From contig CM038467.1 of the NCBI GenBank assembly GCA_021464415.1, positions 17,757,127 through 17,821,126 of the forward strand: a DNA stretch of 64,000 bases. Direction: 5' to 3'. The notes beneath the pieces are model-generated. The model was not told where the DNA came from. It made no database searches and saw only the letters and a list, made by a program, of their open reading frames with translations. This document shows positions 56,170-64,000 of the stretch, piece by piece; position 1 is the stretch's first letter, and each line of letters begins with the position of its first letter. The translations under genes and the position numbers were made by a program. The stretch comes from Lonicera japonica. Taxonomy: Eukaryota; Streptophyta; Magnoliopsida; Dipsacales; Caprifoliaceae.

Positions 56170-58425
56170 TCAGTGATGCGCCTTGGCTTCAGCTTTCTTT
56201 TGCGACTTTGCCTTTGCCTGGGGAAAGATAGAGAAGAACAAAGATATGAATACGCAAGCATGCTGTGTAAGTGTAAATCTGAGTGTTTGCTTCAACGACT
56301 AACTTAATGCGGATGAAGTATGATAAAATATATATAAGCATGCTTCAATGACCACCTCAAAGATTGGTCAAAGTAATGAGTGCCCTGTGGGCCTGAGGAC
56401 AAAACTCAAGAATGCTAAAAAGCGCGAGATCTTAATACATTGGATATATAAAATCCCATGTCTGGACCATGTTTCTGACATTATGGTAAGCTTAAAAAGT
56501 TCACCCACACCCGTACATGCACACTAACTACGGGGCTTCTGCTCCAGTATTTGCTAGAGCGCCTGTATTTGTTGAAGCATAATATCATCCCCAAAATATA
56601 CATATATATTTTCTGAAAAGGGGAAATTTCCAAAGGCTCCACATCACAAGCATTTCTTTACCACAATAGTTTGCTCAGTCAATAAAACAACAAAAATCAG
56701 AGAATGGTAAAAAGGCAGCAAATATGATAAGAATAACATGAAAACAAATAAGTATATAAGCAAAGGGCACACCAGACTGATAATATAAGCGTTAAGTTTC
56801 TAAATAATGTGAAAGTATGAGTGCAGGCATATCAATGTGAAAGCAGGCACGCCAACATATCAAATTATGGAACGCAAAATCTTTTTGCTATTGATTAGGA
56901 CTTCTAGAAATCCAAAAGACAGAAACGAAGTTAATTACCTATGCCTAATAACTTCATGAAAGGGCTAAATTAATCAACCAAGAAGCCTCAAAACACTTAT
57001 ATACAAAGAGAGTATCTCAGTGTGTGTCTCGGTCTGTGTGAGAGAGGAGTTTTGATAAGGAAGAAGTTTGATGATATGACTCAAAAAATGCACTTCAATT
57101 GAAAACTTGCTCTTGCTCTTTCTCTTCTTTGATTTACCCAACCCTCCCACAGAGATAGAAAGTTATTGGATTAGGTTGGGGATTAGGCCGTAGGAGTGGA
57201 GAGGAGAAAATTATGGCAGGTGAATTATGAAGGTAGTGATGAGTGCTTTTTGAGGGTATTCTTCGAGGTTTTGCCATGCACGATTAATACATAAACGCGG
57301 GATTTTCTTACTACATTTCTGTTACTAAAATTTGACATCTAGGTCCATACTCATGGACAAACTAAAAGCACCAATAGTAATTTCAACTGGCACGAATTCA
57401 CTTGCATGATTTAAAAAAACTCCATTCAAATAATATCGGGTACATAAAGTAAATCTGTCATATTAATTCTGCAGCACAGAAGAAGTGATCATTACTTGAA
57501 TATTTTGTGTACATAAGATTATATGTGTGCCGCCAAATTATCGAATAACAATCACTCTGAAACTAGAAAAGACACAAAATCTAAAATATCTAACTAATAA
57601 AAAGCCTCAAATTTTCCTATGTGCAAAGGTATATTTCTTAAACTTTTTCAATGATTAAAATCAGAGGTAACAAGATAAGTGATTCTGGTTCCTATGAGTT
57701 GTCATTCCTTCATCTACAATCATAAAATCTTGTAGGCATCATGCCTTGCAATACGATTGTGAGTTTGCCTGAGACTCAGAAACATTTACCAAAATAGATT
57801 TCTCTTTACCTCGAGTTCTCGTTTGTTTCGAGGTTGTGTTTGTTCCTGAAATCTGAAATGCTAATTTCATATGAAAATATTCAATGAACGAACAAAAACT
57901 CGATCTAAACAAGCACCAAGGGTACAACATCAACACCTATTCCATACTTCCATGTCACAAGTATTATAAAGTGGACTCTATTATAATTCAATGACACTCG
58001 ACTACTCGTAGTAATAAACATCGCTAATTACCACACTATAACACAACCTAAATCACCTAACCAGATAAACAAAACAAAACAAATTAATATACATCACCAG
58101 ATCTGCAGATACTAAATATTCGTCTCCAAATCGAAAATTAACAAATAAATAGCACACTAAAAGCTTTAAAAATATTAAGGATGAGAGAGAGGACCTTAAG
58201 ATACTTGAGCTTTATGCTTCCATAGACGAGTCCGGCCGAGAAAGCGGACACACGAGCCACCTGCCAATCCAAAAAAACACAAGTATTATTAAGTCAAGTA
58301 ATTCAACAATTAGGCGAAGAATATTATTAAATGTATGTGTGTACAGAAACGATCGGTAAAGAAAATGAAAGATTTACCAAAGCGAGGGTGCTGGTTCCGG
58401 AATAAGGACCTGGAGGCGGAGCCAT
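56170..58425 (-). CDS. Mitochondrial ATP synthase subunit e
   Basis: Three-exon nuclear gene: exon 1 58425-58378 (16 codons), exon 2 58260-58195 (22 codons), exon 3 56217-56170 (15 codons and TGA), all with GT-AG borders and codon-phase-0 junctions. The 53-residue product starts MAPPPGPYSGTSTLAL. Exon 2 encodes the single membrane segment with the GLVYG (GxxxG) motif. The C-terminus is basic (AKAKSQKKAEAKAHH). It matches plant subunit e (ATP synthase E chain) in length and sequence. Subunit e is a small inner-membrane protein of the Fo part that helps dimerise ATP synthase and shape cristae. The last intron is nearly 2 kb and holds no recognised gene. The pararetrovirus ends only about 165 bases past the stop codon, close to or within the 3' UTR. 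The gene appears intact. Confidence 0.92.
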
Positions 58426-58620
58426 TGGAGAAAGTTTTGCTTAGATGAGAATTGGAGAGCAGAGTTGTGAAACAAAGGGAAAGGGAAGGCAAGGAAAAGG
58501 AACTCAATCCCGGGCGGAGCCTCTCTCTATAGCCCTAGAATTCGCAGCGTGTGGTTTGAAGCGTTCTGTTTATTGGGCTGTAAATTCGGCTTCAATCGCG
58601 TGTACTCCTGCCCATTAGAG
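58426..58620 (-). promoter_or_regulatory. 5' UTR and promoter of ATP synthase subunit e gene
   Basis: Leader upstream of the ATG at 58425. TGGGCT, a site II element (TGGGCY), lies at 58574-58579, and a near match (TGGGCA, minus strand) at 58609-58614. Site II elements, bound by TCP factors, are common in promoters of nuclear genes for mitochondrial proteins. No clear TATA box. The transcription start is not determinable. Confidence 0.45.
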
Positions 58621-58662
58621 AACGAACTAGACTCCAAATCCTCTCCGTTGGATTTGTAAACA

Positions 58663-58924
58663 TTTTGCGTAAAAGGAAAATGTTAACGGTACCTCGAGGT
58701 ATGGTGTTTTAATTATAATTATAATTATAATTGAAAATTTATATTTAAATTAATGTATGTATAAATTAATTTTTTTAATTATAATTATTATTAGAAATGA
58801 AAAGAATAATATTCTTAATGAAAATTTATATTTAAATTAATATATGTATAAGTTAATTTTTTTTATTTACATATGCGTAACATGTACTCTTCGGTATATG
58901 TTAACGTAACTTTACGTAAATAGA
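58663..58924. mobile_element. MITE-like element upstream of ATP synthase gene
   Basis: About 260 bp. The ends are imperfect inverted repeats (TTGCGTAAAAGGAAAATG, then TTAACGGTACC, against TTTACGTAAAGTTACGTTAAC on the complement of the right end). The interior holds a tandemly repeated AT-rich unit (GAAAATTTATATTTAAATTA at 58733 and 58819). No ORF, and TSD not resolved. Confidence 0.5.
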
Positions 58925-59200
58925 AATTTATTTTTATCTCCCTGTATAGTAAAACTTTAAAAAAAAAAAAACTGTCCCGACAAGTAGCCCTTATTCTAGT
59001 AATAATGAGGTAGTAGATTTGATTCAAATAGATGCGATGCAAAATCTTTTATTATATCTACATGTTTATTGTATTTCATGAAAAGTGATTTTGTTTTCAT
59101 CCATCATATCTTGTAATTAATCCACATTTAAATCATAGAAATTTTAAACAAAGTTTCAGAATATTACCTTTTTGAAAATTGATAAAAATATCTAGAAATT
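58925..59200. other. Intergenic
   Basis: AT-rich. No gene was seen. Confidence 0.3.
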
Positions 59201-59202
59201 AG

Positions 59203-59793
59203 GTAGAAGGTCTTACTACACATTGATTTTTACCAAAACTCCAATGAATAATATTTTTTTGAATGAAGAGCCTATTTTTAATTGGTAATTAGTGTAAGAG
59301 GCCTATTTTATTTTATATTTTAAATGAAGGTATTTGAATAAATTTAAATATCATTTAATTAATAAAAACATGTTATATGTTACCTAAATCACCCCCTCTT
59401 TATGAAATTTGCACAAAAAATATGAATATTGCAGTGAAATATGGACTGCAATATGAACTTTGCACTAGAAATATGGACTGCAAAGTTCACATTGCAGTAA
59501 AATATGGACTGCAATATGAACTTTGCACCAAAAATATGGACTGCAAAATTCATATTGCAGTAAAATATGGATTGCAAAGTTCATATTGCAGTGAAATATA
59601 AACTGTAAAATTCATATTGCAATCCATATTTTAATGCATATTGGTATTTTTTAGTTTATTTTAAAGGTTGGGATGTCATTTTATAATGAAAAAAAACACA
59701 TGTCATATTATTAATAAAATAAAAAATAGGCCCTTTATTTACAAAAAAATTATTCATTGGCTTTAGTATGAAAAATTTTCTCTAATAAGACCT
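59203..59793. mobile_element. TIR element with internal inverted-repeat array
   Basis: About 590 bp. The outer arms (about 59203-59300 and 59690-59793) are inverted repeats: AAGGTCTTA at both ends, then CCAATGAATAAT and GCCTATTTTT in the same order on opposite strands. Between them lies the 18-mer array described separately. There is no credible ORF; open frames here are products of the repeats. Confidence 0.6.
59400..59640. repeat. Array of 18-mer inverted and direct repeats
   Basis: TGCAATATGAACTTTGCA and its reverse complement TGCAAAGTTCATATTGCA alternate, joined by AATATGGACTGC-type linkers, with an overall period of about 60-84 bp. Because each unit occurs in both orientations, the array can fold back on itself at several places. 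Confidence 0.75.
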
Positions 59794-61227
59794 TTTTTTT
59801 AATTGTCCCTAAAAATATCTACTAATTAAAATTAAATTATAATTGTATCAATTAAGATTCCTAATCTAAATATAATTCTTTTTAAATTATAATAAATATA
59901 GAAAAACCCAAAAAATAGAGTTATGATGCTCTTCCGTCATCACCATTAACACATCTTCAACGTATTTAACACTAAACATCATCCACTTTCACCTCTCCAT
60001 TTTAACCAATGCAAAACCCCACTCAACCTGCAGGTCAATCCTCACTATACCCTCATCATTGAACAACATACATATACACCGCCACTATCATTTTTCCGCC
60101 CCTGCCGCCATTGAACCCGGCCATCACGTTTTTCTCCATTTTTTTTGTACTATACTTAATTCATCTAACTATGTTTTTGGGAAATTAAAAGGAAAAGGAG
60201 TGCTAGAAAGAATACTAATGAATCTTGTAATCCACACACGCACACAGAGAAAGAGAGAAGTGAAATAAAACTGAAGAATAAATGGGGATGACCTAAATCA
60301 ACTCACTCTTTGTTTCCTGAAGCAAAACCACCTTTCAAAACAAAACTGGGAGTCCTTTGCATTCAATTTGAAGAGTTAATTATGAACAAATAGCTCACAA
60401 CAGTTTCCATCACCATCTTCACTATTCAATCTTCAATCCAAAAAGGGAGGGGGGGAATCCACTAGTTGCAGAATTAAAAAGGAAAAAATAACATCTTTTG
60501 GGGTTAAAATAAAGTTCCTATAACTCGATACTTAAACAAAAACCAAACCCGTTGTTAAAACTATGGGAAATTAAATACAGGCCACAAAAAAGATTATTTT
60601 TCTAGAGATAGCCTCCGTTTGGTGGATTCAGCCCCCTTAAAACCAATAATTCTTCCTTTTGGCTTTGCTTTAAGGAAGAGGAGATTTCATGCACATGCAT
60701 TTTTCTCTCTCTAAATCTTTCTTTCATAGGCCAATCAGATGTGTGACTGAGTTAGGTTGTGCAATTATGAAAGTGGCTAATTGTTGTACTTATTAATTTA
60801 GTCGATATTTTAATATTAAATTATTATACAAAATAATATTTATAAAATTAAATTAATAATATTTTTTGTCAGTTTATATATGTTCGCGAATTAACTTAAT
60901 AAGAAGTGCGGATTAACTGCAGTATATGGTGGATAGAAACAAAATTATCCTTTTTAGAATCATGAAATATATATATATATATATATATATATTCAAGGAC
61001 TAAGTCGTAAGTTTACTAAAAAAATAGTAATAGCCTACATAAACAAAGGTAACATTCTCTAATCAATTATTCATTAAAAGGATTTAAAATTGCCATCAAC
61101 CGGTTTGAGACTGTATTTGTATTTTTACTGCTTTTAATTTGAAACTTATTTTTACTCTAAATTCAATAACATAACACATACAAGTTATTTTATCAAAAAA
61201 TCATAATTTTATAAGAAATTAACCAAG
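59794..61227. other. Intergenic
   Basis: AT-rich. A long (TA)n microsatellite lies at about 60967-60992. The short ORF at 60059-60268 has no recognisable domain. Confidence 0.35.
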
Positions 61228-61400
61228 CTTCTTGGCGCGGTAGTATAAGGTTGTCACTGAGACAACTTTGGGTCAATTTGCAACTCCCAAGGTTAAACCT
61301 CGGCGTTTTCAAAATAATGCTTGGTCAGCGGCAGCCACTAACCGCAAGCGGGAATTAAGCGAGGTGCGCGAAAGTTGACCCGAACACTCATGAAGAACCA
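61228..61400 (+). mobile_element. tRNA-derived SINE
   Basis: A box GCGGTAGTATAAGG (61237-61250) and B box GGTTAAACCTC (61291-61301), about 45 bases apart. The 3' part (GCGAGGTGCGCG, then TTGACCCGAACAC) resembles the tail of Au-type plant SINEs. TSD not clear. Confidence 0.55.
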
Positions 61401-62695
61401 AAAGAAAAGATAGCAATCAATAAATTTAGTTACAAACGTAAGACATTCTATTTGTGGAGGAAGCACAAGGTTTACTCTTTTTACCAACTCTAATGCACAG
61501 TATTGTTATAAAAAGCCCGCTAGAGGAAGCACGAGGAGTTTTGAAGAAAACTAGCAATTAATCAGCTAAAAAACAAACCCATCTTCTTCTTTATCCATAC
61601 TATTATTCGCCACCGTGGTCTTGAAGCAAATAAAATTACAAATCTCCCTTAAAATTATAGTCAATGGGCCTAATACAAAGCAAACTAACTTGGGTACCCA
61701 CCAAAAATTGTTAATTGCAAAGAGAATTTTACCGTAGTAATCTAAGCGCACAAGTGAACAGACGAGATATCATTTTTCTATGTTCCCTTGGATTGTAAAG
61801 AAAAAAAAATAGTTAATTTGTATAAAAAAAAATAAGATTGAGAAATGTTGTTCATTTTATAAGTAGATTTCCTCCATCCTTCTATATTTTTGGTAGAAAA
61901 TTTTTCTCATCACCAAACAAAAGAAAATTCTTTCATAGAAGAATTTAAAAATCAAGAAAATATTACTCCATCGTTCAACTTATTTTTCATTTTTTTATCA
62001 AAACCAAATCAATCTATTTCTTCCTTTGAAAAAATGTGTTTTTTTTTTGTGTTCTTAAACACACCCACATTATTATTCTTCTCACCCTTATAAAAGTCAA
62101 ACTCCAAATTCAAATGATGTAAAAAATAGCCTAAAATCCTTTCTTCTCACCTCATTTTATCTCTTAACAAAAAACCTTCGCCTATTATTTTTGACTTATC
62201 TTTAATGCACATACTAATTTTATTTTCACCACACTTAGTATTTTATTTATTTTACCTAAAAATATATAAACTTACCCTAATTTTATCTTAATACTCACTC
62301 TACAAAAATTTTTTTCTTTTCTTCTTAATCCACCCTCCATCGTTGGCAAAATTAATACGGCAGTTTTGCGTTATATCCAGTAAAAAAAGCTAAAGAAATT
62401 ACGTGTATTCAAAACTAATATTTGTTTCTCCTTCCCTATTTTAATGATAGAAAAACTACATGAGTCTTTATATATACATATGTATATATATTACAACTTT
62501 GATTAAGAAAAGCAATATTTGTTATATAACTTAATGTTATTTTTACAATAATTACTATTATAATTTATTGATTTATGGATTTATGGATTTAAAATATATT
62601 TTTTTATTATTATTCAATTGATTACATCTTTTTGTTGATTGAATAATGATTACCCAAATGATCATTGCATTAGTTATATTATATTAATTTGATTC
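61401..62695. other. Intergenic
   Basis: AT-rich with poly-A/T tracts. Short ORFs (61566-61751, 61890-62093) have no recognisable domain. Confidence 0.3.
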
Positions 62696-62703
62696 AATAT
62701 TAA

Positions 62704-63522
62704 TAGGGATGGTAACGGGTCGAGGTGGGGACGGGTTTGTCTCCTCCATCCCCAAATCCATCCCCATCCCCAATTTTAAGGTTGTGGGTATTGCCCATCC
62801 TTATCCCCACCGGGTAATGGCTATTCATGGGGAACCCGATTTTTTTTTTAACAAAGATAAAAAAATTTAGTTTAACTAGCCAAAAAATGTTAAAAAAGTT
62901 TTATTGTTCCTTCCAACAGTTGCTTTTAAAACTCTAATTAAATTTAGAGTCTATGAAATGGAGATGGAAAGAACATATATTAACATAAACCTTTCTTAAA
63001 ATTTTGAAAAGATGGGAGGAAAACAATGAACTATGAAAGCATATGAGTATAAATGACAAAAAATCAATGTAATAATGAAACGCTTGCCGGAATCAAGAAG
63101 TAGTCAGTGGTGTTGGTTAGTGGAGAGAGGTTAGGTTGTGCAAAGAGAATATGATAAATAAATTAGTAAACTTTATTTTACCTTTTAAGGTTTTCCAATA
63201 TTATATTATATAATATAAATATAAATTAATAATAATATAGATATATATATATATAGTTGGAGCCTGCATACAATATACTAATATTTCAAAATATGAAAGT
63301 GGCTTACATTTAAACCAGCGGGTGCAATGTTAGTGTTATATGTACATAGTATACCGGGGGCAGGTTTAGGGGTAAGTACCCTAATCCCCGACCCTACCTT
63401 GATTATTTTTGAAAATCTCCGACTCGACCCATACACGACACCGATTATTATCCTTCATAACCGACCCCGTTGAGTCAAATACTCATGGATACCCATCCTT
63501 GCGAATATTTTTGCCATCCCTA
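62704..63522. mobile_element. hAT-like non-autonomous element
   Basis: 819 bp, starting TAGGGATGG and ending CCATCCCTA, with GGGG/CCCC-rich subterminal regions. The exact 8-bp duplication AATATTAA flanks it (62696-62703 and 63523-63530), the size typical for hAT elements. The interior is AT-rich and non-coding. Confidence 0.75.
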
Positions 63523-63530
63523 AATATTAA

Positions 63531-64000
63531 GGATTGAAGTTTAATGAATAGATGCATTTAATATAATTTTACTTAATGATATATACGATACAAAAAAACA
63601 AGTTTAATGATTACAATATGCCGTGCTAATGGTCAAACATCATTTTTTGCCTAAAATAAATTTAAGAGATTTCTTTATGAATTATTTTTATAGCAAAAAG
63701 GGAACTGTTATGACGTACATTTGATATTTATTTATACAATATATAAGTGATATTATTTTTGTTATGTCCCTCAAATTTTAATTGTGTAATTTTCTAATGA
63801 TTGGTAAAATACAAAAAGTGAAGTACTTTTATTAAATATGAATAAGTGAAACATTTGAAGGTTTATGGGTGAGGTGCAAATTTTTTTAACTAGGTGAGAA
63901 GAATTTTTTTCTAGATTCATATAAGATTTTTATGTTTTAGTTTTAGTGACGACGGAAATTAATGTCCCTATAATGCATTCCATAAACTCACCCCACCACT
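63531..64000. other. Intergenic
   Basis: AT-rich. No gene or defined repeat was seen up to the window end. Confidence 0.3.

Noticed and set aside
58310..58507. 65-codon minus-strand ORF at the ATP synthase gene
   Set aside because: It is another frame across the leader, exon 1 and intron 1. The spliced three-exon model matches the known protein instead.
59377..59601. Repetitive Cys/Tyr-containing ORFs on both strands
   Set aside because: They arise from the 18-mer array. The repeat period, not selection for coding, keeps the frame open.
1..64000. A bacterial-type defence system or CRISPR array
   Set aside because: The window is plant nuclear DNA. No array of equal-length repeats with unique spacers and no such genes were found.

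Overview
The window is AT-rich nuclear DNA from a flowering plant, almost certainly a eudicot. The evidence is intronless auxin-responsive SAUR genes, a three-exon nuclear gene for a mitochondrial ATP synthase subunit with plant introns, plant-type Athila and copia retrotransposons, Mutator-like elements, tRNA-derived SINEs and an integrated plant pararetrovirus. No rRNA, tRNA, CRISPR array or bacterial gene was seen. The species cannot be told from the sequence alone.

Only three genes look intact: a SAUR gene at 522-824 (+), a second, SAUR50-like gene at 32424-32729 (+), and a 53-residue ATP synthase subunit e gene (56170-58425, -, three exons). Close to the first SAUR lie a frameshifted SAUR copy (3100-3391) and a more decayed remnant (about 3658-3790), followed by an unprocessed, stop-bearing aldo-keto reductase pseudogene of the mannose/sorbitol-6-phosphate reductase type (about 4885-6345).

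Most of the remaining recognisable sequence is transposons, several of which I could delimit with target-site duplications (TSDs). They include two solo LTRs (2630-2851, TSD CAAAT; 7147-7489, TSD AACAC). A minus-strand copia element (7970-17047, TSD AAATA) carries two later insertions: a 5'-deleted Athila element (9004-14365, TSD TTGCT) in its RNase H region, and a 637-bp TIR element (16078-16714, 10-bp TSD) in its right LTR. There is also an autonomous-type but decayed MULE with long TIRs (24845-30182, TSD ATATATATA), a SINE with a 15-bp TSD (34492-34665), a hAT-like element (62704-63522, TSD AATATTAA) and several MITE-like repeats.

Two regions stand out. At about 41701-43116 a pair of long MULE-type inverted repeats encloses the 5' part of a phosphatidylinositol-phosphate 5-kinase gene (N-terminal MORN repeats), so it is a Pack-MULE with a captured, now broken, gene fragment. 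At about 48490-56005 a nearly complete endogenous pararetrovirus (Caulimoviridae, Florendovirus-like layout) lies on the minus strand just downstream of the ATP synthase gene. It has a movement protein, a coat protein with zinc knuckle, protease-RT-RNase H with all catalytic motifs, a fourth ORF of unknown function, a tRNA-Met primer site, a poly(A) signal, and a perfect 71-bp direct repeat at its two ends.

The rest (roughly 17-24 kb, 35-41 kb, 43-48 kb and 59-62 kb) is AT-rich intergenic DNA with microsatellites and small repeats. One GC-richer island with a palindromic E2F-type site (17518-17815) may be the edge of an unrecognised gene.
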